Source: Pseudomonas sp. Irchel s3f7
Lineage (GTDB): Bacteria; Pseudomonadota; Gammaproteobacteria; Pseudomonadales; Pseudomonadaceae
Length of the DNA: 64,000 bases
Direction of reading: 5' to 3'
NCBI RefSeq assembly: GCF_900187615.1
Contig: NZ_FYDO01000020.1
Coordinates: 1 to 64,000 of the forward strand
The translations under genes were made by a program, and so were the position numbers. Position 1 is the stretch's first letter. The number at the start of each line of letters is the position of its first letter. This document shows positions 46,463-54,718 of the stretch, piece by piece. The notes under the pieces were generated by a model. It saw only the letters and a list, made by a program, of their open reading frames with translations, was not told where the DNA came from and did not search any database.

Positions 46463-48880
46463 TCAGTACTGGGCGCGTACGCTCAGGGTAAAGGTGCGCG
46501 GGTCACCGTAGAAGTTGGTGCCCCAGGCCGCATCGACGCGGTCGTAGTACTTGCGGTCGAACAGGTTGTTGGCAGTCAGTGTCGTCGACAGATGATCGTT
46601 GAACTTGTAGCCGATCTGGGCCGTGGTGACGGCATAGCCAGCTTGTTTGAATTTCACGTCACGCTGGTAGTACGTTTCGCTGACGGCACGCACGCCACCG
46701 CCGATGTTGAAGTCCTTGAGCGGTCCGTCGGTGAAGTCGTACTTGGTCCACAGGTTGTAGTTGTGCTTGGGCGTGATGGTGCTGAAGGTCTTGCCTTTGT
46801 TGGCGTCTGCGGCTTCCAGGTACTTGGTGCTGGTATAGGCGTAACCCGTGACGATGCTCCAGTTGTCGGTCAGGTTACCGCTCAACTCGGTTTCCCAACC
46901 CTGGCTGCGTGCCTTGCCCTCGGTCATGTAGGCACCGGTGGAGTCGTCGTACTCGGCCCGGTTTTCATCGTAGATGCGGAATGCAGCGATGCTGGCGTTC
47001 AGGCGACCGTCGAAGAACTCGCGCTTGAGGCCGATCTCATACTGTTCGCCTTCGCGGGGGCCAACCGGCTCGCCATCACTGCCGATTTCGCTTTGTGGCT
47101 TGAATACGCCGGTGTAGCTGAAGTAGGTCGACAGCTCCGGGGTGATCTTGCCGATGATAGCGCCGTACGGCACGACTTTGTGGGTGATGCTGGTGTGCGC
47201 TTCGCCGTAGTTGTTGAAGAAGGCGTTCTCGTTTTTCGCGTCGCTTTCGTACCAGGTTACGCGGCTGCCGCCGATGACATCGAGCCAATCGGTGACGTTG
47301 AATTTGGCGCGAGTGTAGAGGCCGTACTGGTCGGACTTGGACCAGTTGCCGTTGACGTGCTCGTAGTCGTTGCGTGGAATGTCGATGCTGCCCGGATCGT
47401 ACACGTTGATCGGAAAGTACTCGCCACCGCCGTAGGTGAAGTCCTTGTCCAGATGCTGGTACTCGCCGCCCAGGGTGAACTCGTGCTGGCGATCGGCAAA
47501 TTCGAATGGTGTGGTGACGAAGCTGTCGACGCCGATGGTCTTGATGTGGGTGTAGTAGTCGTACGCCACCGCCCAGCTGTCGCCGGTCTCGGGATCGACC
47601 GGACCGTCGGCCCAGGTGAAGTTACGCTCCGGGGTTTCGGCATCGCGGTAGGTCACGGTGGTCTTGAACTGACCGCCGTTGTCCAGCGCGTGGTCCACTT
47701 CAGCAAAGGTTTCCCAGACTTTTTCGTTGAGGGTGTTCCACTTGGCATCGACGAAGGTCGAGCGGGGGACGTCCAGCATGCTGCCGTCGGAGTAAGCCGG
47801 GAGGCCGAATGCCGGGGTGGAATTGTTCTTCTGGAAGGCGCCGCCGACCGACAGGGTGGTGGCCGGGTCGAGGTCGAACTCCAGACGACCGTAAACCATC
47901 GGGCGTTCGTTCTTGGCGTAGTCGACGTAGGATTTGTTGTTCTCGTAGGCGGTTACGAAACGCCCGCGAAAGGTGCCCTGGTCGTTCAACGGGCCGGTGA
48001 CGTCCACCGAGGACCGGTAGTGGTCATAAGAACCGCCCGCCACTTCGCCACTCAGGGCAAATTTGTCCAGGGCGCGCTTGCGCACCACGTTGATCGTACC
48101 GCCAGGTTCGCCAGCGCCCTGATACAGGCCCGACGGACCGCGCAGCACTTCGACGCGGTCGTACATCGCCAGGTCGAAGCTGGTGGACAGGTCGCCCTGA
48201 CCGGTCGGTTGCGACACGCCGTCGACCTGCACCTGGTCGACGAGGAAGCCACGCATGTAGACGTCGTTGAGGCTGGAACCGGCGTTGTAGGTCTTGATCG
48301 TCACGCCGGTGACCTGGCGCATGGCGTCTTGCAGGCTGTTCAGGTTCTGGTCGTCCATGCGCTGGCGCGTAACGACGGACACGGACTGCGGGATGTCTTT
48401 GACCTTGATATTGCCCTTGCCGATGCTGACTTCATCGCTGGTGTAGGAGTGCGTGCCTTCGGTGGTCGGCCCAAGCGCCAGGCCCGTGATCGAAGTGGCA
48501 CCCAGTTGCAGCGTGCTGGAGTTGTCCGCCGTCGGTACCAGTGAAACCGTGTTGCCATTCAGTTGAAAACCGATGCCGCTCCCCAGCAGCAAGGTTTTCA
48601 GTGCCTGCTCCGGCTCCAGGTTTCCGGACACCGCAGTCGACTTGAGGCCGTTGACCATGTCCTGGCTGTAGAGAATCTGCAGGTTGGTCTGTTGACCCAG
48701 TTGGCGCAATGCACTGGCCAGCGACTGAGACGGCACGTTGACATTCACCGGCGCGGCTTCAACCTGGGAGGTGCCCAGCAGCAACAGGGTCAGCAGCGCG
48801 CCCGGCAAGACCGTTCGAAATTTCTTTTGCCGTTCGATGGCGAGTGCCAGCGGTGCGCGGGACAGAGTAAGGCTTTGCAT
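46463..48880 (-). CDS. fpvA: Ferripyoverdine TonB-dependent receptor with signalling domain
   Basis: 805 residues. A long leader (core LPGALLTLLLLG, cleaved near VEAA) is followed by an STN signalling domain (about 45-125; NVPSQSLASALRQLGQQTNL), a plug (IPQSVSVVTRQRM about 165-177) and a 22-strand barrel ending in VRAQY with the terminal aromatic. This is the FpvA build: outer-membrane uptake of ferripyoverdine using TonB energy, and a signal to the sigma regulators FpvI/PvdS via an anti-sigma factor. Position beside pvdE supports the name. The promoter has a strong Fur box but no PvdS-type site. The preferred pyoverdine should be the one encoded upstream in this window. Confidence 0.92.
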   Translation of the reverse strand: MQSLTLSRAPLALAIERQKKFRTVLPGALLTLLLLGTSQVEAAPVNVNVPSQSLASALRQLGQQTNLQILYSQDMVNGLKSTAVSGNLEPEQALKTLLLGSGIGFQLNGNTVSLVPTADNSSTLQLGATSITGLALGPTTEGTHSYTSDEVSIGKGNIKVKDIPQSVSVVTRQRMDDQNLNSLQDAMRQVTGVTIKTYNAGSSLNDVYMRGFLVDQVQVDGVSQPTGQGDLSTSFDLAMYDRVEVLRGPSGLYQGAGEPGGTINVVRKRALDKFALSGEVAGGSYDHYRSSVDVTGPLNDQGTFRGRFVTAYENNKSYVDYAKNERPMVYGRLEFDLDPATTLSVGGAFQKNNSTPAFGLPAYSDGSMLDVPRSTFVDAKWNTLNEKVWETFAEVDHALDNGGQFKTTVTYRDAETPERNFTWADGPVDPETGDSWAVAYDYYTHIKTIGVDSFVTTPFEFADRQHEFTLGGEYQHLDKDFTYGGGEYFPINVYDPGSIDIPRNDYEHVNGNWSKSDQYGLYTRAKFNVTDWLDVIGGSRVTWYESDAKNENAFFNNYGEAHTSITHKVVPYGAIIGKITPELSTYFSYTGVFKPQSEIGSDGEPVGPREGEQYEIGLKREFFDGRLNASIAAFRIYDENRAEYDDSTGAYMTEGKARSQGWETELSGNLTDNWSIVTGYAYTSTKYLEAADANKGKTFSTITPKHNYNLWTKYDFTDGPLKDFNIGGGVRAVSETYYQRDVKFKQAGYAVTTAQIGYKFNDHLSTTLTANNLFDRKYYDRVDAAWGTNFYGDPRTFTLSVRAQY

Positions 48881-48918
48881 TGCTCGAATCGCTCCAGAAG
48901 GGGGTGTGCAGATTTTTT

Positions 48919-48937
48919 GTTAATGATAATTATTATT
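48919..48937. promoter_or_regulatory. Fur box upstream of fpvA
   Basis: The 19-mer starting GTTAATGATAAT and ending TATTATT matches the Fur consensus at 16 of 19 bases. It lies 39 bases upstream of the fpvA start codon, so Fe-Fur should repress fpvA directly. Confidence 0.85.
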
Positions 48938-49007
48938 AGACGGGCCGCTTCGGCTAAACCGGAAAACAAACTTCAAAAAACAATGACCTGCGTGTCGACT
49001 GCCGCTG

Positions 49008-50657
49008 TCAGGCGGCGGTGCGCTCGGTCACGACCCGCCCCGATGCCATGCGCACCAGTTGATCGGCCATGTCGAAATAGCGGTCGTCGTGGGAGATGAC
49101 GATGATGGTTTTTCCCAGGCGCTTAAGGTCCGGGAGCAGCTCGGTGTAGAAGATCCGGCGGAAGGTCGGGTCCTGGTCGGCGGCCCATTCGTCAAACACC
49201 AGCACCGGGCGTTCTTCGAGCCAGGCATTGACCAGCGCCAGGCGCTTGCGCTGTCCGGTGGACAGGTCGGTGGTGCTGAAACGACCGTCGTTGACGCTGA
49301 CCTTGTGCGCAATCTCCAGCCGTTGCAGGTATTGATTGGCGTCTTCCGGAATGTGCTGATCGCCTTGCACCACGTCATCGAACAGGTAGTAGTCGGCGAA
49401 AATTGTGGTGAACAACTGGCGATAATCGTCACGGTTCTGCGCGTCGATGCCTTGACCGTTGAGCAGGATGGCGCCCTGCTGCGGCGCGTAGAGGCCCAGC
49501 AGCAGTTTGATTAGCGTGGTCTTGCCACAACCGTTTTCGCCGACGATGAATATGATCTCGCCTTGTTCGATGGTCAGGTTCACCGGCCCCAGGCGAAACG
49601 CTTCGCTGCCCGGTGCGGCCGGGAACGCATAGCTGACATTGTCCAGTTGCAGGCGGTTGACCACGCTCGGCGCGATGCCTTTGTCGTTGAGCAACAGGTG
49701 CGGCTCGGGTGAGGAAAACTGGCTCGACAGCTCGGCGATGCGACGGAACGCAATGCGTGCCCGGCTCACGATCGGCAAGGTGCTGACCAGATGTTCAATC
49801 GGGCCTTTCATGTACAGCAGCACCAGCACGAAGCCGCTCATGACTGCTTTGTCGGCGCTCGGCCAGAACGATTGCAGGGCCAGTGCCAGGCCGATCACCA
49901 CGAAGAACAACATCGAGCCCAGGGTCTTGGCGATCACGAAGGTGTTGATCGAACGCACTTGGGTGTTGCAGATGAAATCGGCCGTGCCCAGGATGCCCGA
50001 CTCGAACATGCGCTGGCGACGCGGACGGTGAATGCGCAGCTCCTTGGCGCCACCGGCGATGGCGTTGTAGTGCTTCTGCAAGTCGTCTTCGGCGTCGCGG
50101 GCGGCCATGAAACCCTGGATGCCCTTGCCCTGTGCGTAGAATTGAATACCGCTGCCGATGGCAATCGCCACCACCATCATCAGGAACATCGGCCACGACA
50201 ACATGGCCAGGTAACCCATGCAGCCGAGGGTCACGGTCAGGGAAATGGCCAGGGGCGCGAAGGCGAAAGCGAAGTCGCTGATGGTGTCGACGTCATGGGT
50301 CAGCACCGGGATCAAGCGATGGCTGCGGTAGCGCTCGATCTGTTCGATGGGCGCTGAAAGCACCTTCTCCCCGAGCTCTTTGCGCAGCTTGGCGATGATG
50401 TGCTGGCCGACGTAGTTGGTGCCGATGTCCGAGCAGATCGAGCTGCCGAGCGCCAGCAGGCACAGACCACCGAACAGGGCGACCACGCCTTGGGTCAGGC
50501 CATCCGCCGAGTGCAGCGCGTTGTTGATCGTGGCCAGCAGCACCGTCACGCACAGACCGCCGACCATACCCAGAAGGATCGACAGACTGACAACCAGCCG
50601 GAACGGTTTCAGGAGGGTGAACAATTCATGAATTGCACCACGCGTTGGCTGGGTCAT
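49008..50657 (-). CDS. pvdE: Pyoverdine precursor ABC exporter
   Basis: 549 residues. It is a fused exporter half-transporter (SyrD type) with about six membrane segments in the first 320 residues and an ATPase domain at about 340-549: Walker A GENGCGKTT, signature LSTGQRKRLAL, Walker B VLVFDEWAADQD, and the H-loop ISHDDRY. PvdE moves the acylated ferribactin precursor from cytoplasm to periplasm. It has its own PvdS promoter, and lies 127 bases upstream of fpvA on the same strand, so some read-through into fpvA is possible. Confidence 0.93.
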   Translation of the reverse strand: MTQPTRGAIHELFTLLKPFRLVVSLSILLGMVGGLCVTVLLATINNALHSADGLTQGVVALFGGLCLLALGSSICSDIGTNYVGQHIIAKLRKELGEKVLSAPIEQIERYRSHRLIPVLTHDVDTISDFAFAFAPLAISLTVTLGCMGYLAMLSWPMFLMMVVAIAIGSGIQFYAQGKGIQGFMAARDAEDDLQKHYNAIAGGAKELRIHRPRRQRMFESGILGTADFICNTQVRSINTFVIAKTLGSMLFFVVIGLALALQSFWPSADKAVMSGFVLVLLYMKGPIEHLVSTLPIVSRARIAFRRIAELSSQFSSPEPHLLLNDKGIAPSVVNRLQLDNVSYAFPAAPGSEAFRLGPVNLTIEQGEIIFIVGENGCGKTTLIKLLLGLYAPQQGAILLNGQGIDAQNRDDYRQLFTTIFADYYLFDDVVQGDQHIPEDANQYLQRLEIAHKVSVNDGRFSTTDLSTGQRKRLALVNAWLEERPVLVFDEWAADQDPTFRRIFYTELLPDLKRLGKTIIVISHDDRYFDMADQLVRMASGRVVTERTAA

Positions 50658-50699
50658 GAGCAGAGGGTTCCTTGGGTGTTGAGGCAGATACCCAGTAGA

Positions 50700-50723
50700 A
50701 CGTCTGATGGAGGGCTTAATTTA
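50700..50723 (-). promoter_or_regulatory. PvdS-dependent promoter of pvdE
   Basis: On the minus strand TAAAT, exactly 16 bases, then CGT. It is a perfect PvdS consensus 43 bases before the pvdE start. Confidence 0.88.
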
Positions 50724-50737
50724 AACGGTGGACGATG

Positions 50738-50820
50738 CAAAACCTGTGGGAGCGAGCCTGTCAATCAACAACGATGTCGGATGTACCGGCCTGATCGCGA
50801 GCAAGCTTGCTCCTACAGGT
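50738..50820 (+). repeat. REP pair (first of two)
   Basis: ACCTGTGGGAGCGAGCCTG and the inverted GATCGCGAGCAAGCTTGCTC, then CTACAGG, flank the segment GTCAATCAACAACGATGTCG, which recurs in the next pair. The left arm lacks its usual middle part. Confidence 0.75.
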
Positions 50821-50859
50821 TGGGTGTCGTTCGAGAACTTTGAGTTCGACGCAAAAACT

Positions 50860-50948
50860 GTAGGAGCTGGCTTGCCAGCGATGGCGGCCTGTCAGTCAAC
50901 AACGATGTCGGATGTACGGCCTCTTCGCGAGCAAGTCTGCTCCCATAA
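50860..50948 (+). repeat. REPIN (second of two)
   Basis: CTGTAGGAGCTGGCTTGCCAGCG and CGCGAGCAAGTCTGCTCCCA flank the loop GTCAGTCAACAACGATGTCG, nearly the same as in the preceding pair. It ends just before the pvdO stop codon. With the PvdS box at 50700-50723, this accounts for the 305-base gap between pvdE and pvdO. Confidence 0.75.
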
Positions 50949-50962
50949 GGGTTGGGGAGGAA

Positions 50963-51835
50963 TCAGAGCGTGCGCACGACGCGGAAACCGATCCAGTCGC
51001 CACGGGTTTGCGGGTCGATGTCGTTGCGGTTACCCGAGCGGGAAAACACGGGTGCTTCGCCCCAGTCGTTGCCGCGAATGCGCAGGGTGTCGCAGTTCGG
51101 TTCGGTCCAGGAGCTGCCGTCGGTGGGCGCGCCAACGTAGTCCGGGTGGTAGCAGTCGGCGATCCACTCGTAGACGTTGCCGTGCATGTCGTACATGCCG
51201 AACGCATTGGGCGGGTAGCTGCCGACCGGCGAGCTGTAGCTGTAGCCATCGACCGGGCCGTAGGTGTTGGCGTGGGTGGCGATGCTGTATTCGGTGCCCG
51301 GGTCGAACGGGAAGGGGAACGGTCCGCTTGAGCCTGCACGGGCGGCGTATTCACGCTGGGCCTCGCTGACGATGTGGTAGTGCTGACCGGTTTTCATCGA
51401 CAGCCACGCGACATAGGCGCTGACCTCGGCGAAGTTCATGCACACCGCTGGCTGGCGCGGGCCCTGGGGGTAGCGCGGCTTGCTGTTGATGCACTCGCGA
51501 CCGGGGCGGGTGTCGCCGTCGGGCAGGGTGGTCCCGGTTTCCTTGAGGTACTGGCTCCACTCGCCAGCGGTGATCTGGTAGCGACTCATGGCGAAGGGTT
51601 TGTCGAACGTCACCTCATGCAGCGGACCTTCGTCGGGCTCGCGACCGAGCTCGCCTTCCGGGGTGCCCATGGTGAACGTGCCTGCCGGCAGCACCACCAT
51701 TTCCGGGCAATTGCGGCAATCCTTGAAAACCTTGCCTGCCAGTGGCGGGGTATGGGCCTGGGCGAGGCCCGGCAAGGCGCTGCCGAGCACGGCCAACAGC
51801 GTCAGCGCGCCGAGTTTTTTCAGGGTGCTTTTCAT
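50963..51835 (-). CDS. pvdO: Periplasmic pyoverdine maturation protein (FGE/sulfatase-modifying-factor fold)
   Basis: 290 residues. A signal peptide (LTLLAVLGSALPGLAQA) is followed by a formylglycine-generating-enzyme-type domain: MVVLPAGTFTMGTP, YQITAGEWSQYL, NAFGMYDMHGNVYEWIADCY, and the terminal DWIGFRVVRTL. PvdO is required in the periplasm to oxidise dihydropyoverdine and complete the chromophore. It is the last gene of the pvdM-pvdN-pvdO operon, 16 bases after pvdN. Confidence 0.92.
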   Translation of the reverse strand: MKSTLKKLGALTLLAVLGSALPGLAQAHTPPLAGKVFKDCRNCPEMVVLPAGTFTMGTPEGELGREPDEGPLHEVTFDKPFAMSRYQITAGEWSQYLKETGTTLPDGDTRPGRECINSKPRYPQGPRQPAVCMNFAEVSAYVAWLSMKTGQHYHIVSEAQREYAARAGSSGPFPFPFDPGTEYSIATHANTYGPVDGYSYSSPVGSYPPNAFGMYDMHGNVYEWIADCYHPDYVGAPTDGSSWTEPNCDTLRIRGNDWGEAPVFSRSGNRNDIDPQTRGDWIGFRVVRTL

Positions 51836-51851
51836 AGTGGCTTTCGCTCAG

Positions 51852-53132
51852 TCAGATCTGGTTGGCCAACAGTTCCATCAGACGGTCGATGTGCGCTTCG
51901 GTGTTGAGCAAGCCCGGCGAGACACGAATGATCGGCCCGACATCGCGATCAACGGCGTCGCACACTACGCGCTGGTCCATCAGGTAGTTTGCGACCTCCT
52001 CACAGTCCCGGTTCTTGATGCGGAAAAAGGTGAAACCGGCCGAATACTCAGGCGACAGCGGCGTGACCAGCTCCACCGACGGGTGCGCTTGCAGACGCTT
52101 TTTCAGGTAGCTGTTGATCTCGTGGATGCGTGCAGCGACGTCGGCCTTGCCCAGTTCCAAGTGCAGCTTGAACGCCTCGGTCAGCGCCCAGCGGTGCTCG
52201 AACGAGTGATAACCGCCATAAGTCATCACCGTCGAAAACTGAGTCGCTTCGGAGAAGGTCGGGATGGTCGGGGTGACGTCCTTGAGCTCGTCGGAGCGGG
52301 CGCAGATGATCCCGGTGCCCCGTGGGCCGAACATCCATTTGTGGGTGCCGGCAATGAAAAAGTCGCAATGCATGTCCGGGAAATCGACGTTCTCCACGCC
52401 GAAACCGTGCACGCCATCGACCACGTAGAGGATGCGGTCCTTGTCGTCGCGGCCGCGGTTTTTCTCTTCCACCAGTTTGCCGATCTCGCCGATGGGTAGC
52501 TTCACGCCGCTGCCGGAGTGCACCCAGGTCATGCCCAGCACACGGGTCTCGGGGCGAATGTTGCTTTCAATCGCCGCCAGCACTTCGGCGGTCGAGACCT
52601 TGGACGGGTCTTCGAACAGTTTGATTTTGCGGACCTGGGTGCCGTCCTTCTGGGTGCGGTATTCGAAGACGCTGTTGGCGGCGTAGTGCTCGTGTTCGCT
52701 GGTGAGAATTTCCTGATCCGAGCGCACGTGGATGCCCGCGTAAATCATCGCCAGGCCTTCGGTGGTGCTGCCGGTCAGGGCGATCTGCGACGGCTTGGCT
52801 TTCAAGTAGCGACCGGCCCAGACGCGCACTTCTTCCTCGCGCTTCTCGGTTTCGCCACGATGCCAATCCATCGCCAGGCCCGGGTTGCGGTCGAGGTTGG
52901 CGCGGTGCATTTCGATGGCTTCGCGCACGGGACGCGGGTGCGAGGTCACCAGGAAATTGGCGAAGTGCAGGTAGTTCGGGTCCTGGGTGAACAACTGGCG
53001 CAACTGGTCCCATTTGTCCTTGGGCAACGGCGCGGGGCTGGCGGCCAGTGCCGGCAGATTCACGGCCGAGGCCAAGGGGATACCGGCGGCCAGGATGCCG
53101 GCCTGCTTGAGGAATGAACGACGGTTGGTCAT
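51852..53132 (-). CDS. pvdN: Periplasmic PLP-dependent enzyme of pyoverdine side-chain modification
   Basis: 426 residues of the aminotransferase class V/NifS-like fold. A Tat signal (NRRSFLKQAGILAAG) shows folded export with cofactor. PLP-site features are visible: VVDGVHGFGVENVDFPD for the Asp/His region and AGTHKWMFGP with the Schiff-base Lys. PvdN converts the glutamate attached to the chromophore into succinamide. The ATG at 53132 is preferred over a TTG at 53153 because it starts directly before the twin-arginine motif. It follows pvdM by 30 bases. Confidence 0.93.
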   Translation of the reverse strand: MTNRRSFLKQAGILAAGIPLASAVNLPALAASPAPLPKDKWDQLRQLFTQDPNYLHFANFLVTSHPRPVREAIEMHRANLDRNPGLAMDWHRGETEKREEEVRVWAGRYLKAKPSQIALTGSTTEGLAMIYAGIHVRSDQEILTSEHEHYAANSVFEYRTQKDGTQVRKIKLFEDPSKVSTAEVLAAIESNIRPETRVLGMTWVHSGSGVKLPIGEIGKLVEEKNRGRDDKDRILYVVDGVHGFGVENVDFPDMHCDFFIAGTHKWMFGPRGTGIICARSDELKDVTPTIPTFSEATQFSTVMTYGGYHSFEHRWALTEAFKLHLELGKADVAARIHEINSYLKKRLQAHPSVELVTPLSPEYSAGFTFFRIKNRDCEEVANYLMDQRVVCDAVDRDVGPIIRVSPGLLNTEAHIDRLMELLANQI

Positions 53133-53162
53133 GGATTCGGTTCGCTTTGGCAAAAGTAAAAA

Positions 53163-54512
53163 TCAGTTCTGGACGACGGGCCGGGAGGACTTCTGCACCT
53201 GGTCCCAAACCCGCAGGAAATTGCCGCCCCAGAGCTTGGCGATGTCGGCTTCACCGTAGCCGCGGCTGATCAGTTCGGCGGTCACGTTGCGGGCCTCGCT
53301 GACGTCTTTCCAGCCGTCGAGGCCGCCTCCGTCGTTGAAGTCAGAGCTGATGCCGACGTGGTCGATGCCGATTTTCTTCACGGCATAATCGATGGCGTCG
53401 CCGTAATCCTTGAGGGTGGCCTTGGGTTCTTCGTCGAGGATCGAATAGAGCTGGCTGGCGTACTCGCCGAAACGCTGTTCCGGCCAGACGGTGATCACCG
53501 GGTCGCCGGGCATCAGCGCCATCTCCAGGCCTTGCAACGGTTGCAAGTCGAAGCGGGCGCGCAGGGCGTTGAGCTTGTCTTGGGTGGCCTGGCTCAGCGG
53601 GCGGATGTAGGTCGGGAAGCCGACAATCTGCACCACGCCGCCGCTGTGTTTGATCAGCTGCATTTCCTGGTCACTGAGGTTGCGCGGGATGTCCACCAAC
53701 GCTCGCGGAGCCGAGTGGGACGCGATCATCGGCGTGCGGCTCAGTTGCGCGACTTGCTCCAGGGCCTTGGTCGACATCTGCGACACATCGATGATTACGC
53801 CCAGGTCGTTAAGGCGCTGCACCGCTTGTTTGCCGATGTCCGAGAGCCCGCCGAGGGCATCCCGTGAATCGTTGAAAAATGGCAGCGGTCGCGACGAGTC
53901 GGCCCAGGCGTTGTTGCCCACATAACTGAAGCCGAACATGCGCATGCCTCGGGCCGCCCACTTGTCCAGCACATTGAGGTCATTGCCCAGCGGGTAGGCG
54001 TTGAGCATGCTCATGAAAATCGCGAACTTGCCTTCACCGTGCAGGCGACGGAAATCGTCGGGGGTGTAGGCGATGGCCACTTGATTGGGAAAGTCGCGGA
54101 CCATCGTGCTGATGATCTTGTAGCGGGTCTCTTGCTCGTGCCGGGCTTCGTCGATGAAACCGGCAGTAGGGCGATGGGGGGCGTTGGGGCCGTTCCAGAT
54201 TTCCGGCCAGCCGAAGATCGTCAGCGCTGCGCCGGACAGGCGACCGCGCCCGGTCTTGACCAGGTCGAACTGGCCTTCGCCGTCCTTGTCCACCTCGTTG
54301 CCGGCGGTACCGAAATCAATCGGCACGGTGATGTGGCTGTCGAACGACAGGATGCGCTCCTGCAAGGCATCGGCCTGTTTCATCACCTTGACCGGATAGC
54401 CGGGATTGTCCTTGAACCAATAATCCCAAGCCGCGTAGCCGGCACCCGCGCTGATCGCCAGGGCCAGCGGCAGGCCGATGTAAAGAGCCTTTTTCGAACG
54501 TGGTTTTGTCAT
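53163..54512 (-). CDS. pvdM: Periplasmic dipeptidase-like pyoverdine maturation protein
   Basis: 449 residues of the renal dipeptidase (M19) family. An N-terminal signal or anchor segment (ALYIGLPLALAISAGAGYAA) is followed by the family core: FDSHITVP, where the usual metal motif HxD is replaced by HIT, IDVSQMST, MIASHSAPRAL, and IDHVGISSDFNDGG. PvdM is needed for tyrosinase-dependent chromophore maturation in the periplasm. It is the first gene of pvdMNO and is driven by a PvdS promoter 62 bases upstream. Confidence 0.92.
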   Translation of the reverse strand: MTKPRSKKALYIGLPLALAISAGAGYAAWDYWFKDNPGYPVKVMKQADALQERILSFDSHITVPIDFGTAGNEVDKDGEGQFDLVKTGRGRLSGAALTIFGWPEIWNGPNAPHRPTAGFIDEARHEQETRYKIISTMVRDFPNQVAIAYTPDDFRRLHGEGKFAIFMSMLNAYPLGNDLNVLDKWAARGMRMFGFSYVGNNAWADSSRPLPFFNDSRDALGGLSDIGKQAVQRLNDLGVIIDVSQMSTKALEQVAQLSRTPMIASHSAPRALVDIPRNLSDQEMQLIKHSGGVVQIVGFPTYIRPLSQATQDKLNALRARFDLQPLQGLEMALMPGDPVITVWPEQRFGEYASQLYSILDEEPKATLKDYGDAIDYAVKKIGIDHVGISSDFNDGGGLDGWKDVSEARNVTAELISRGYGEADIAKLWGGNFLRVWDQVQKSSRPVVQN

Positions 54513-54573
54513 TGCCGTCTCAGTCGGGGTCGCCGTCAGGGTGCAGGCGCGGGGCCTTTGCTATCTGGGGGGA

Positions 54574-54597
54574 ACGAGTGGACGGGCTGAGAATTTA
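54574..54597 (-). promoter_or_regulatory. PvdS-dependent promoter of pvdMNO
   Basis: On the minus strand TAAAT, exactly 16 bases, then CGT. It is a perfect consensus 62 bases before the pvdM start. Confidence 0.88.
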
Positions 54598-54609
54598 GGT
54601 GTTTGTGCC

Positions 54610-54640
54610 GGCCTCTTCGCTGGCAAGCCAGCTCCTACAG
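54610..54640 (+). repeat. Single REP element between two PvdS promoters
   Basis: CTTCGCTGGCAAGCCAGCTCCTACAG is one arm only, without an inverted partner. It separates the divergent pvdM and pvdP promoters. Confidence 0.7.
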
Positions 54641-54649
54641 TGAAGCCGT

Positions 54650-54673
54650 TAAATTTGTCGGCGCAACAAACGT
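54650..54673 (+). promoter_or_regulatory. PvdS-dependent promoter of pvdP
   Basis: TAAAT, exactly 16 bases, then CGT. It is a perfect consensus 46 bases before the chosen pvdP start. Confidence 0.88.
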
Positions 54674-54718
54674 TCTAGCTTGGATAAAGCCTGCTCCATG
54701 GCTGACACAGGTAGGGCA

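Noticed and set aside
46592-48544. 650-codon open frame antisense to fpvA
   Set aside because: It mirrors the receptor gene; no domain or ribosome-binding site was found.
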